From: an uncultured Fidelibacterota bacterium
GTDB lineage: Bacteria > Fidelibacterota > Marinisomatia > Marinisomatales > UBA1611
NCBI GenBank assembly: GCA_913043235.1
Contig: CAJWLO010000020.1
Location: forward strand, 1-50,270
Reading direction: 5' to 3'
Length of the DNA stretch: 50,270 bases
The notes beneath the pieces are model-generated. The model did not search any database. It was not told the origin of the DNA and worked only from the letters and a program-made list of their open reading frames with translations. Each line of letters begins with the position of its first letter. Positions within the stretch are counted from its first letter, which is position 1. Of the stretch, positions 28,431 through 37,057 are shown one piece after another. The translations under genes were made by a program, and so were the position numbers.

Positions 28431-29548
28431 CGATCAATCTCACCTAATACAATGTCCAGACTCCCCAAAATCGCGAGTACATCTGATAATAACCATCCTG
28501 CAGCGATCTCATCGATAACAGACAGTGCTGTAAATGCAGGGGAACGCATTTTTAACCTATACGGGATATTTGTTCCATCACTCTCAATATAATATCCAAG
28601 ATCCCCCCTAGGAGATTCAGTCCTTTTATAAATAGTCCCTTTTGGAGGGCGAATCTTTTTTGGCAGCGATTGATGCACATCTCCTTCTTTTGGCAAACTT
28701 GCTAAAGCCTGCCGTAAAATTTTAATACTCTCTTTCATTTCAAGTACGCGGACATAAAACCTATCCCAACAATCACCTACAGAACCTTTAATGCCCTCCC
28801 CAATAGGCACACCAAATTCGAACCTGTCATAAATAGAATAGGGGTCATCCTTACGCAAATCCCATTTAAAACCCGAAGCTCTTAGGTTTGGTCCGGTTAC
28901 ACCATAGCTTATGGCAACTTCCTTAGGCATTCTTCCAATATCCGCAGTACGCTCTACAAAAATCTTATTATGCATGAGAAGATTGACAAATTCTTCTATT
29001 TTGGGTTCAAAATAATCAAGGAACTTGTAAGTAGCTTCTACAAATCCAACAGGTAAATCATGACTGAGTCCACCTACCCACATATAGTTATATAATAGTC
29101 GTGCCCCACATGTCATTTCAAAAAGATCGATTATTCGCTCTCTATCTCTCAACATATGTAAAAATGGAGTAAAAGCCCCAATATCCAGCCCAAAAGCACC
29201 TAACCCAAGAAGGTGACTTGCAATTCGCTGTAGTTCAGCCATGATAACTCTAATGTGCTCAACACGATCATTGACCTTAATATCCATTAAAGCTTCGACA
29301 GTTACCACGTAGCCAAAATTATTGGTCATGGATGCTAAATAATCACAACGGTCTGTAAAGGGTATTACCTGCTCATAAGTGACATTTTCGCAATGCTTCT
29401 CAAAACATCTATGAAGATAGCCAATGTAAGGTGTTATTTCAGAAACTACCTCGCCATCTGTTTTGACTTGCAGCCGTAACACACCATGAGTAGCAGGATG
29501 CTGTGGTCCAATATTAAGGACCATTTCTTGGCCGTGTACTACTCCCAT
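28427..29548 (-). CDS. nuoD: NADH-quinone oxidoreductase subunit D
   Basis: This quinone-site subunit of about 373 residues belongs to the [NiFe]-hydrogenase large-subunit fold but lacks nickel ligands. It begins with NIGPQHPATHGVLRL and ends with VLGEIDR, both characteristic. Other family segments are GYLHRCFEK and SPRGDLGYYIESDG. The frame is open upstream to 29620, but that part reads through the end of nuoC. ATG at 29548 overlaps nuoC by 10 bases and gives the normal N-terminus. It is a separate gene and not a NuoCD fusion. Confidence 0.96.
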   Translation of the reverse strand: MGVVHGQEMVLNIGPQHPATHGVLRLQVKTDGEVVSEITPYIGYLHRCFEKHCENVTYEQVIPFTDRCDYLASMTNNFGYVVTVEALMDIKVNDRVEHIRVIMAELQRIASHLLGLGAFGLDIGAFTPFLHMLRDRERIIDLFEMTCGARLLYNYMWVGGLSHDLPVGFVEATYKFLDYFEPKIEEFVNLLMHNKIFVERTADIGRMPKEVAISYGVTGPNLRASGFKWDLRKDDPYSIYDRFEFGVPIGEGIKGSVGDCWDRFYVRVLEMKESIKILRQALASLPKEGDVHQSLPKKIRPPKGTIYKRTESPRGDLGYYIESDGTNIPYRLKMRSPAFTALSVIDEIAAGWLLSDVLAILGSLDIVLGEIDR

Positions 29549-30240
29549 CCTTCTTTCATTTTTGGTACTGCAATCCCATGGTATGTCTCTTGCACCTCGT
29601 AATTCTTTCTTAGGGGCCAACCTTCCCAGTCATCGGGAAGTAGTATACGCCTTAGGTCTCTATGATTAGAAAATTGAATTCCTAGCATATCATATGTCTC
29701 ACGCTCGAACCAATCTGCTATTCTCCATATTTGTTCCACTGAAGGAATTATCGGCTTATCCATTGATACAGAAATTCTGATTTCGGTATAATGATTATGC
29801 TCTATAGAGTGGAGATTATATCTAGCTTCCAAGGTATTCTCTCCAATATCAATCCCCGTCTGGCATTGGAGCGAATCGAAGGATAAGGAAGGCTCTGATT
29901 TCAGCAAAGTTGCTATTTCAAACCAATGGTCTGGTAAGAGTTGAATATGGGTTTCAATATTTTCATTTACCAAAGAACCGGGAAATTTTTCTTTTATCAT
30001 TTTTCCAATTTTTTCATTCAGATTCTCAGATAATGATTTATCATCAGATGAACTATTATCTGAATCAGCATTAATAGAATCTTTCGTTTCTTTGGTTTTA
30101 GCTAATCGCTTGGCTTTGACCAAAGCGGCTTTGACTTTTGATCTTAGAACACGGTCTTCAATTTCATTGATGGGTTCCATATCTCCGGCCAGACCTTTTT
30201 CCACCAGTTCAGCAATTAATTTATCCTGGTCTTCGCTCAC
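29539..30240 (-). CDS. nuoC: NADH-quinone oxidoreductase subunit C with N-terminal extension
   Basis: This 233-residue subunit has the NuoC core in its C-terminal two thirds, including [14 protein letters not shown] and [17 protein letters not shown], the standard signature. Residues 1 to about 75 are an extra charged segment. It is a Lys/Arg-rich helix-like stretch (about 29-50) followed by a Ser/Asp-rich linker (about 53-71). The start is GTG at 30240 in a GTGA overlap with nuoB, so the extension belongs to the coupled start and is probably translated. The role of the extension is unknown. Confidence 0.93.
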   Translation of the reverse strand: MSEDQDKLIAELVEKGLAGDMEPINEIEDRVLRSKVKAALVKAKRLAKTKETKDSINADSDNSSSDDKSLSENLNEKIGKMIKEKFPGSLVNENIETHIQLLPDHWFEIATLLKSEPSLSFDSLQCQTGIDIGENTLEARYNLHSIEHNHYTEIRISVSMDKPIIPSVEQIWRIADWFERETYDMLGIQFSNHRDLRRILLPDDWEGWPLRKNYEVQETYHGIAVPKMKEGWE

Positions 30241-30728
30241 GCCATTTTTCGGGTAAGAGGGCGTTCATCAAGAATTTGTTCCTGTAGCTTTAAAAGCCCT
30301 TCTATCAACGCTTCAGGCCGTGGTGGACAACCAGGTACATACACATCAACGGGGATAACAATATCTACTCCTTTTAGAACATGATACCCATGCTGCCAAT
30401 AAGGTCCTCCGCTGGTGGCGCAAGATCCCATGGCTACCACATATTTAGGATCGGCCATTTGTTCATAGAGTTTTTTAACACGAAGAGCCATTTTCATTGT
30501 AACCGTACCCGCAACAATCATTACATCTGCTTGTCTAGGGGATGAACGGGGTATCATCCCTATCCTCATTAAATCATGCCTAGGAGCTGCCGCAGCCATC
30601 ATTTCAATCGCACAGCATGCAGTACCAAACTGAAAAAACCAAGGTGATGTTGACCTAGACCAACTCAGAAGTTTATCAAGTTTTTCGACGACTACATTAT
30701 CTTGGAATCTGTTTTCTAATATTCCCAT
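30237..30728 (-). CDS. nuoB: NADH-quinone oxidoreductase subunit B (cluster N2)
   Basis: This 163-residue subunit carries the last iron-sulfur cluster N2 next to the quinone. The adjacent cysteines in [11 protein letters not shown], the Cys in [10 protein letters not shown] and the one in [11 protein letters not shown] are the four expected ligands. Length is normal. It follows nuoA by 1 bp and overlaps the nuoC start. Confidence 0.97.
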   Translation of the reverse strand: MGILENRFQDNVVVEKLDKLLSWSRSTSPWFFQFGTACCAIEMMAAAAPRHDLMRIGMIPRSSPRQADVMIVAGTVTMKMALRVKKLYEQMADPKYVVAMGSCATSGGPYWQHGYHVLKGVDIVIPVDVYVPGCPPRPEALIEGLLKLQEQILDERPLTRKMA

Positions 30729-30729
30729 T

Positions 30730-31185
30730 TTATCTTTCCTGATCTATTGCAATATTTTTATAGCGTCCAGTCGCATACCTGACCCGGCGTTTAACCCAGT
30801 CTAAGTCGCCTTTCACCCAGACATATGCAAGGCCTACAACAAGAATTAAAAGAAAAATGCCCATTTCGATAAGGGCGACAAGGCCCATTTTTTTAAAAAC
30901 GACTGCCCAGGGAAAAAGAAAAACGACTTCCACATCAAAAATAAGAAAAATGAGTGCTATAACGTAAAAACGAATATTAAACTGCATCCATGCTGATCCA
31001 TCAGCCTCTTCTCCACATTCATAAGTTTCTAATTTCTCCCTAGTCTTATTGGACGGAGCAACCAGTTTCTGAATTACCAGAGGAATTGCAACCATTACAA
31101 TTCCCAGTATTACAGCAAATAGAACAGTTCCGAAATCACGATACATGGGTAATAATTGATAATTAATTCGAGGTAATACAAGCAT
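30730..31185 (-). CDS. nuoA: NADH-quinone oxidoreductase subunit A
   Basis: This 151-residue, three-helix membrane subunit is the first gene of the long nuo-nqr run. [12 protein letters not shown] and the following [19 protein letters not shown] are the conserved loop and second helix. Two starts are possible: ATG at 31185 and ATG at 31146. The first gives an N-terminus slightly longer than usual. The promoter should lie in the 124-142 bp divergent gap to the proline dehydrogenase gene. Confidence 0.95.
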   Translation of the reverse strand: MLVLPRINYQLLPMYRDFGTVLFAVILGIVMVAIPLVIQKLVAPSNKTREKLETYECGEEADGSAWMQFNIRFYVIALIFLIFDVEVVFLFPWAVVFKKMGLVALIEMGIFLLILVVGLAYVWVKGDLDWVKRRVRYATGRYKNIAIDQER

Positions 31186-31327
31186 CTAATTTAGATTCCG
31201 GGTTTTCCTTTAGTCAATCCAAAGTTCATCCATTTATGTACTAATTTTGAAACATTGTGATAAACAAAACTGATTGGTCCATAATTAAAATTGCGCCTAA
31301 TTTTTTCCAGTGGTATTTATTAATTCT
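31186..31327. promoter_or_regulatory. Divergent intergenic region between nuoA and the proline dehydrogenase gene
   Basis: This gap separates two operons transcribed away from each other, so it should contain promoters for the long nuo-nqr transcript and for the proline dehydrogenase group. It is AT-rich and contains no open reading frame or clear inverted repeat. I could not identify promoter boxes with confidence. Confidence 0.4.
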
Positions 31328-32212
31328 ATGCTTGCCTCCGTATTACATCTGATGCCCAAATGGATAGCTAGGCCGTTCGCCAGACCCTATGTAGCCGGAG
31401 AAACATCTGATGAAGCTTTAGTTCAAGTAAAAACAATCAATGATCGTGGATTTGCTGCCACCATCGATATCCTGGGAGAGCACGTTACAAATATAGATAA
31501 GGCACGAAGTATTACCAATCAGTATTGCGACCTGTACCACAAGATCGATGCACAGCAGCTGGACTGTAATATTTCTATTAAGCCGACACATGTGGGATTA
31601 TTAATCTCCCCAGCGGAAGCCATGACCAATATTTCCACCATCCTAAAACAGGCTATGAATTATAATAATTTTTTACGCCTTGATATGGAAAGCTCACTCT
31701 ACACAGATCAAACTTTTGAAATTTTTAAATATTGTAAATCCATTTATAAAAATGTGGGTGTAGTCATCCAGTCCTACCTGCATCGCAGTTTGGAAGATGT
31801 AAAGCAACTAGCCGTGGTTGATTTTAATGCCCGTATCTGCAAAGGGATTTACCAAGAAAGAGAGTTCATCGCTTTCCAAAACAATGAAGAAATAAAGAAA
31901 AATTTTTTGGTCCTAGCAAAAGCTCTAGCCAGCAAAGGTGCTTATGCCGGCTATGCCACTCACGACCATAATCTTATCGATCAGCTTCTGGCATATATCG
32001 AATCTGAAAACATACCACCGGACAAATTAGAGTTCCAAGTCTTGTACGGTGTGCCAATGGACGGCCGATTGGAAGAACTTAGAGATCTAGGTTATAAAAT
32101 AAGAGTCTATGTACCTTTTGGTCCAGACTGGTTTGATTATTCTGTGCGAAGGCTAAAGGAGAACCCAGACATTCTCGGCTATGTAATCAAGAACATGTTT
32201 AAAAGTGAATAA
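31328..32212 (+). CDS. Proline dehydrogenase (monofunctional)
   Basis: This protein of about 294 residues is an FAD-dependent TIM-barrel enzyme oxidising proline to pyrroline-5-carboxylate and passing electrons to quinone. It has FVAGET-like YVAGETSDEALVQV near the start, VVIQSYLHRS and RICKGIYQE in the middle. At the end, LYGVPMDGRLEEL and YSVRRLKENPDI include the two Arg that bind the proline carboxylate. The frame begins with GTG at 31310, but ATG at 31328 gives the usual N-terminus. No P5C dehydrogenase is fused or adjacent. Its electrons would enter the same quinone pool as the divergent respiratory operon. Confidence 0.93.
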   Translation: MLASVLHLMPKWIARPFARPYVAGETSDEALVQVKTINDRGFAATIDILGEHVTNIDKARSITNQYCDLYHKIDAQQLDCNISIKPTHVGLLISPAEAMTNISTILKQAMNYNNFLRLDMESSLYTDQTFEIFKYCKSIYKNVGVVIQSYLHRSLEDVKQLAVVDFNARICKGIYQEREFIAFQNNEEIKKNFLVLAKALASKGAYAGYATHDHNLIDQLLAYIESENIPPDKLEFQVLYGVPMDGRLEELRDLGYKIRVYVPFGPDWFDYSVRRLKENPDILGYVIKNMFKSE

Positions 32213-32222
32213 CATATATTCA

Positions 32223-32609
32223 ATGAATCAAATTTTCCAGATGAAAACCATCGCCGTGGTGGGTATGAGCCCCAAGCCGGAGCGGCCCAGCCATTACGTT
32301 GGCATTTATCTAATAAAGAGCGGCTATGACGTTATCCCTGTCAATCCCGTTCATAAAGAAATTGCCGGTATCGCAACATACCCATCCCTTTTGGACATTC
32401 CGAATAAAGTAGATGTGGTAAATGTATTCCGCCGTTCGGAACACACACCCTTCATTGCGGAAGCAGCCATTGCAGTAGGTGCTAAGGCCCTATGGCTCCA
32501 AGATGGCGTTTATAATAAAGAAGCAAAACAAATAGCTGAAGATGCAGGTCTTTTGGTAGTGATGAATGATTGTATCCTCCGGCGACATAGTCAAATAAGT
32601 GAATGTTAA
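32223..32609 (+). CDS. CoA-binding domain protein (YccU-like)
   Basis: This protein of about 128 residues is a single Rossmann-type CoA-binding domain. The nucleotide-binding loop is TIAVVGMSPKPERPSHYVG, and IPVNPVHKEIAGIATYPSL, VDVVNVFRR and LWLQDGV follow as in the family. Such proteins are widespread and have no firmly established function. The frame opens at GTG 32205, but ATG 32223 avoids overlap with the upstream gene and is preferred. It overlaps the transporter gene by 7 bases. Confidence 0.88.
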   Translation: MNQIFQMKTIAVVGMSPKPERPSHYVGIYLIKSGYDVIPVNPVHKEIAGIATYPSLLDIPNKVDVVNVFRRSEHTPFIAEAAIAVGAKALWLQDGVYNKEAKQIAEDAGLLVVMNDCILRRHSQISEC

Positions 32610-33763
32610 ATTATTTTAAAGATATAAAGTTTGACCGCAATGAATGGTCCGGAGCATTCGGTGATATTGGAACAGATTTTCCTTTGATCGTTGGCATGAT
32701 CCTTGCTTCCGGGTTGGACAGTGCAAGCGTATTGGTCATGTTTGGGTTGATGCAAATATTTACCGGCAGCTTCTATAAAATGCCCATGCCTATACAGCCG
32801 CTAAAAACCATGGCCACTATTGTGATAACCCAAAAAATAAGCCCAAATATTTTATATGGTGGTGGACTTGCCATCGGCATTTCTGTGTTTATGCTTAGTA
32901 TCACAAAACTGATTGATTGGATAGGCAGAGTAGTTCCAAAAGCAGTGATCAGAGGTGTTCAACTTGGATTGGGTTTAAAACTAGGTCTTCTAGCAATGCA
33001 GGATTATGTTAGTGCAGATGGAATAACCGGATATTACCTATCAGCGGCTGCTTTCTTACTGGCTATTTTCCTGATTGGCAATCGTAAATATCCGCCTGCA
33101 ATCTTTATCATTGTGTTGGGCATGGTGTACGCTTTTATTTTTAAGATAGACGGCTATTCTTTTATCAATGTTGTAGGTATTCATCTGCCTCAAATTCATA
33201 CGCCAACTTGGGCTGATATTTTGACTGGATTCTTAATATTGGCTATTCCTCAGATACCTCTTTCGATTGGGAACTCGATTCTGGCCACGAACCAGATTGC
33301 CAATGATTGGTACCCCGAAAAAGCTGTTACCATTCATAAGATCAGTTATACCTATTCCCTGATTAATCTGATTAATCCCTTTTTCAGCGGCATTCCTACC
33401 TGTCACGGTTCGGGAGGAATAGTAGGCCACCATACTTTTGGAGGTAGGACTGGTGGGTCAGTGATCATTTATGGCTTCCTTTATATATTCCTAGGCCTTT
33501 TCTTAAGTCAGGGATTTGACACACTAGTCTATATCTTTCCATTACCAGTATTGGGAATTTTGCTGCTATTTGAAAGTATGGGGCTAATTTTCCTAGTTCG
33601 GGATGTTACCAAATCCAAGTCAAATTTTATGATCGCTATCCTTGTGGGATTAATTTCCGGAGGAATTCGCTACGGTTTCGTTATTGGTTTAATTATAGGA
33701 ACACTCATATACTATGCCACCGAAAAGGGTTTCACCGGATTAAAAAATGAGAATGATTATTAA
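32603..33763 (+). CDS. MOT1-type molybdate/sulfate transporter
   Basis: This is a 386-residue polytopic membrane protein. FGDIGTDFPLIVGM near the N-terminus, MPMPIQPLKTMATIVIT, RGVQLGLGLKLGLL and CHGSGGIVGHHTFGGRTGG are the conserved segments of the MOT1 molybdate transporter family, a relative of SulP permeases. About ten helices are visible. Molybdate is the best-supported substrate from family knowledge, and sulfate cannot be excluded. No molybdenum enzyme or cofactor gene is in the window. Confidence 0.83.
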   Translation: MLNYFKDIKFDRNEWSGAFGDIGTDFPLIVGMILASGLDSASVLVMFGLMQIFTGSFYKMPMPIQPLKTMATIVITQKISPNILYGGGLAIGISVFMLSITKLIDWIGRVVPKAVIRGVQLGLGLKLGLLAMQDYVSADGITGYYLSAAAFLLAIFLIGNRKYPPAIFIIVLGMVYAFIFKIDGYSFINVVGIHLPQIHTPTWADILTGFLILAIPQIPLSIGNSILATNQIANDWYPEKAVTIHKISYTYSLINLINPFFSGIPTCHGSGGIVGHHTFGGRTGGSVIIYGFLYIFLGLFLSQGFDTLVYIFPLPVLGILLLFESMGLIFLVRDVTKSKSNFMIAILVGLISGGIRYGFVIGLIIGTLIYYATEKGFTGLKNENDY

Positions 33764-33834
33764 ATTGTTACTAATGAACATCTGATATCATTATTAGTCA
33801 TATGAATATGTTTATATTCACTTAAGAGTTACGA

Positions 33835-34200
33835 ATGACCGAAGTTGAAATCATTACCATTTTCGATAATTGGAACAGTGCATTGCAGACTGGAGATCCT
33901 GAACAGGTAGCAAACCTATATGCCGACAATGCCATTCTCTTACCCACAATGTCCCATCAGGTTTGCCACACCCATGAAGAAATCAAAAATTATTTCACCC
34001 ATTTCCTTGAAAAAGTTCCTGTTGGAACCATTAATGAATCCAATATACGATTGTATGGTCAACTTGCTATCAATTCTGGTATTTACACCTTCACATTTAA
34101 GGATGGTAGCTATGTACGGGCCAGGTTCACATTTGTATATTATAAAAAAGTTGATCGGTGGCGAATCGTTGAGCACCATTCTTCGCAAATGCCGGAATAA
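33835..34200 (+). CDS. SnoaL-like / CaMKII-association-domain protein
   Basis: This is a 121-residue small soluble protein with the cone-shaped NTF2/SnoaL-like fold. The layout WNSALQTGDPEQVANLYADNAILLPT, seen here in pieces such as DPEQVANLYADNAIL, and the C-terminal RARFTFVYYKK plus WRIVEHHSS resemble the SgcJ/EcaC and CaMKII-association-domain group. No enzyme activity can be assigned. It lies 71 bp after the transporter gene and is followed by a decayed sequence. Confidence 0.85.
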   Translation: MTEVEIITIFDNWNSALQTGDPEQVANLYADNAILLPTMSHQVCHTHEEIKNYFTHFLEKVPVGTINESNIRLYGQLAINSGIYTFTFKDGSYVRARFTFVYYKKVDRWRIVEHHSSQMPE

Positions 34201-34261
34201 TTAAAGATCCAAACTTCTAATTCTGGTTTGAAAAATATTATCATACTAAAAGTCAAAGTAA

Positions 34262-34532
34262 GACACAGGAGTAAAGCAGGATTCTATTATAGGCTGGTAC
34301 GGCGATTTATTGAAGGTTTGAATTAGTAATCAGCCAGAGAAAGATAAGACCAATACTAGGTTAAGTAAATTGATTGCAGAGGCTCTTGGTTGGTGTACAT
34401 CCAAAAAATGTCCGTGTTAATATTAGGCTAGCATTAAAGAACAAACATGTTTCAATAGACGGCTTGTCCGAACCTGAAGTGAAGAGTAAAATTGATCAAC
34501 ATTTAGCTATCAATAAAAAGGTTTTTAATTAA
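34262..34532 (+). pseudogene. Decayed gene remnant with a 4-bp duplication frameshift
   Basis: This fills most of the 337-bp gap between the SnoaL-like gene and nadK. From 34322 one frame reads a sensible protein (QPEKDKTNTRLSKLIAEALG). After 34390 the sense moves to another frame (VHPKNVRVNIRLALKNKHV) and continues to a stop at 34530-34532. The switch lies on a tandem TGGT TGGT (34387-34394). Removing one copy joins the two parts exactly. Upstream, the same first frame reads DSIIGWYGDLLKV before a TGA at 34319-34321. It looks like a small gene broken by at least one frameshift and one stop. I do not recognise the family. Confidence 0.5.
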
Positions 34533-34537
34533 TTGTC

Positions 34538-35422
34538 TTAACCTTCTCCCCTTCTTCCCCAATCCATTTTTGTTCGCAAAGTCTGGAAATAATCGTTATC
34601 TATAAAATCGATTAAGCCGATCTCATAATCAGCCCTGGTAATTTCAATGGTACAAGCTGGATCTAGACTCTCGTGAATTTGGCCATCCGTTGTGAAAATA
34701 ATATTATTTTCTTCCTCAGGAAAATCGATACGTACTGTTGAATTTGCAGAGACCACCAAGGGTCTGGATGTTAAAGAGTGGGGTGAAATAGGTGTCACTA
34801 CGAAACTGTCCACATCTGGAGTAATGATGGGTCCACCGCAAGATAGCGAATAAGCCGTGGAACCCGTAGGCGTAGCCACAATTAGACCGTCCGACTTATA
34901 GGTGGATACCAAGAAGTGATCATTCACATGTACTCTGCAAGTCAGCATACGGTGTGATTTACCATTTTTTACCACAAAATCATTCAGCCCGGTATAAGTT
35001 TTTACATTTCCATTATTATGGATTGTAGCCTGGGCCATAGCTCGCTGCTCCACTGCGTAATTTCCATCAGATACCTGATCAAGACGTTGGAAAATATCTT
35101 CTAAAGTTACCTTTGCTAAAAAACCTAAATCACCCAAGTGAATCCCCAGGATTGGCGTAGTTAGATCTTCTATAGCTCGCGCACAGGATAGGAAGGTACC
35201 ATCACCACCCAGTACCAGCATAAAATCTAATTTATCGATATCCTCCTTGGAGTGGATTATGGGATGATCTGAGTCCGTACCTGGATCTGAAGATAATATC
35301 CGTTCTGTCAGGTGGGCTGTGATACCTTTTTTTCTTGACCAGTCTAAAATCTTTGGTAGCGTCTCCCAAAAGATATTCTTTTCGGTATTTCCCCAAATAC
35401 CAAATGTTTTTGTTTGAATCAT
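34538..35422 (-). CDS. nadK: NAD kinase
   Basis: This 294-residue enzyme phosphorylates NAD to NADP. The GGDGT motif (residues 72-76, catalytic Asp74) is followed by a conserved NDFVVKNG, and then GLIVATPTGSTAYSLSCGG and PISPHSLTSRPLV, all typical. The start overlaps the xseB stop by four bases (ATGA). Length is normal. Confidence 0.97.
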   Translation of the reverse strand: MIQTKTFGIWGNTEKNIFWETLPKILDWSRKKGITAHLTERILSSDPGTDSDHPIIHSKEDIDKLDFMLVLGGDGTFLSCARAIEDLTTPILGIHLGDLGFLAKVTLEDIFQRLDQVSDGNYAVEQRAMAQATIHNNGNVKTYTGLNDFVVKNGKSHRMLTCRVHVNDHFLVSTYKSDGLIVATPTGSTAYSLSCGGPIITPDVDSFVVTPISPHSLTSRPLVVSANSTVRIDFPEEENNIIFTTDGQIHESLDPACTIEITRADYEIGLIDFIDNDYFQTLRTKMDWGRRGEG

Positions 35423-35649
35423 TCTTTGTCCCGCAGGTCAAATTCAACACCTTTTTTCTTGACCAATTCCTGAACCTTCTGCTCCGCTTCCACCAATTCA
35501 TCTCGACAAGATTTGATCAACTCCATGCCTTCTTCAAACCAGTTCAGACTCTTTTCCAAGGTGGCTTCGCCAGATTCCATTTTTCCCACGATTGTTTCCA
35601 ACCGTTGAAGTGTATCCTCAAAGGATGGTTTTTTTACTTTTTTGGACAT
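35419..35649 (-). CDS. xseB: Exodeoxyribonuclease VII small subunit
   Basis: This is a 76-residue helical protein with the family core FEDTLQRLETIVGKMESGEA in two pieces (RLETIVGKMESGE, SLNWFEEGMELIKSC). It forms coiled-coil legs with XseA. The open frame extends to a TTG at 35655, but ATG at 35649 (MSKKVKKPSFED) is the better start. It is located 17 bp after xseA and coupled to nadK. Confidence 0.93.
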   Translation of the reverse strand: MSKKVKKPSFEDTLQRLETIVGKMESGEATLEKSLNWFEEGMELIKSCRDELVEAEQKVQELVKKKGVEFDLRDKE

Positions 35650-35666
35650 AAGCAAAATTAGCCAGT

Positions 35667-36878
35667 TTAATTGTTGTGCAAATCAGATATTTTTTCAGCT
35701 TTAAAAGCGCCTTTACCGGTTCGAAGTGTAAAATGATCCCCTAAAGACACATCGGTGGCAGATCGAATAACTTGTCCCTGGCCAGTTAGGGCAATCGTAT
35801 AACCACGATCAAGTACCTGTTTCGGTCCCAAGTTAATAAGCTGCTTATGCATGCCACTGTTTTTCTCTTTAAGTTGAGACAGATAATTAATTATACCGTG
35901 GTTCAATCGCTGAAATAGCTGCGCAAGTTTTTCCATATTCCTTTGAATATGTTTCCAGGGCTGCTGAAGAATGGTCCTATTTTCCAAATTATCTATAATC
36001 TGCCAAGATTGTTCAATTTTGGTAACCATGGAACGTTCTATTATTACAAAATGGTTCAACAGCTGTAATAAAATTTCATCCTGGGACGGGCTTACCAATT
36101 CTGCTGCTGCGGATGGCGTTGGTGCCCGCAGATCTGCTACAAGATCTGAGATTGTAAAATCAGTTTCATGACCCACTGCAGATATAATAGGGATAGCGCA
36201 ATTATATATAGCTCGGGCAACAACTTCTTCGTTAAAAGCCCATAGATCTTCCAGTGACCCTCCGCCACGGCCAATGATAATAGCATCAACATTAACGTAT
36301 TGTTCGAGATCTTGAATCCCTTCGGCAATATCTTTTGCTGCGCTATCACCCTGGACTTTGGTCGGTCGTAACAAAATTTGTACATGTGGAGCCCTTCTTC
36401 CAAGCACATTAAGAATATCTTTCAGTGCTGCGCTGGCGCTGGAGGTCACCAAACCCACAGATCTGGGAAAATTAAGCAATGGTAGTTTATGTTCAGGATT
36501 GAATAAACCTTCTACAGCCAGTTTTTTCTTCAATGCTTCAAAAGCCTGGTAAAGATCCCCAATACCGGCTGGTTCCATCAGGGTACTAATAAACTGTACT
36601 TGACCTCGCTGCTCAAAAATAGAAACGGAACCATATGCCCGAATATTTTGGCCGTTTTCCGGAATAAAACGGAGAAACCGGTTAGCTCTCCTAAACATGG
36701 CACACCTCAACTCCGCTTGACCATCTTTCAAAGTGAAATACATATGCCCAGAAGAAGGATGGTGGTGGAAATTAGAGATTTCACCTTTAACCCAGATGTC
36801 AGAAAAAGAACCTTCCAAGGTTGAACGGATCTCGGCATTCAGTTCGGTTACAGTGAACCTAAGACTGGATTCAGGCAT
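35667..36878 (-). CDS. xseA: Exodeoxyribonuclease VII large subunit
   Basis: This 403-residue nuclease subunit degrades single-stranded DNA. The N-terminal OB-fold contains VKGEISNFHHHPSSGHMYF. The catalytic domain has GLVTSSASAALKDIL, IIIGRGGGSLEDLWAFNEE, and SAVGHETDFTISD, followed by DLRAPTPSAAAEL. A coiled-coil segment and a short C-terminal domain with LDRGYTIAL complete it. Length is close to normal. Confidence 0.97.
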   Translation of the reverse strand: MPESSLRFTVTELNAEIRSTLEGSFSDIWVKGEISNFHHHPSSGHMYFTLKDGQAELRCAMFRRANRFLRFIPENGQNIRAYGSVSIFEQRGQVQFISTLMEPAGIGDLYQAFEALKKKLAVEGLFNPEHKLPLLNFPRSVGLVTSSASAALKDILNVLGRRAPHVQILLRPTKVQGDSAAKDIAEGIQDLEQYVNVDAIIIGRGGGSLEDLWAFNEEVVARAIYNCAIPIISAVGHETDFTISDLVADLRAPTPSAAAELVSPSQDEILLQLLNHFVIIERSMVTKIEQSWQIIDNLENRTILQQPWKHIQRNMEKLAQLFQRLNHGIINYLSQLKEKNSGMHKQLINLGPKQVLDRGYTIALTGQGQVIRSATDVSLGDHFTLRTGKGAFKAEKISDLHNN

Positions 36879-36950
36879 GGTAAAAATTACAACCCTGCTT
36901 AACTGGGAAAAATAAACATTACTCCCACCGCAGTTGGAAGCTATTATACG

Positions 36951-37046
36951 TTATCTGTTTTTCTTTTTATGTCTGTTAGCACGCAGGCGTTTCTTACGCT
37001 TATGCGTATTCATTTTTCGTTTTTTTCGTTTACTACCGCAGGGCAT
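36951..37046 (-). CDS. Small basic protein with AURKAIP1/COX24 (mS38-like) domain
   Basis: This is a 31-residue, extremely basic protein beginning MPCGSKRKKRKMNTHKRKK and ending in RHKKKNR. It closely resembles the short AURKAIP1/COX24-domain proteins annotated in Bacteroidota, whose mitochondrial relative mS38 is a small-subunit ribosomal protein. It therefore probably binds rRNA. The gene is a complete 96-bp reading frame from ATG 37046 to a TAA at 36951-36953. It lies 11 bp after the HU gene and upstream of xseA. It is short enough to be missed by most gene finders. Confidence 0.85.
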   Translation of the reverse strand: MPCGSKRKKRKMNTHKRKKRLRANRHKKKNR

Positions 37047-37057
37047 TCAGTCCTCGT

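Noticed and set aside
34319..34321. In-frame TGA as a possible selenocysteine or Trp codon in the small gene before nadK
   Set aside because: A second disruption (TGGT duplication) is close by, and no other gene in the window shows TGA reassignment. Gene decay is simpler.
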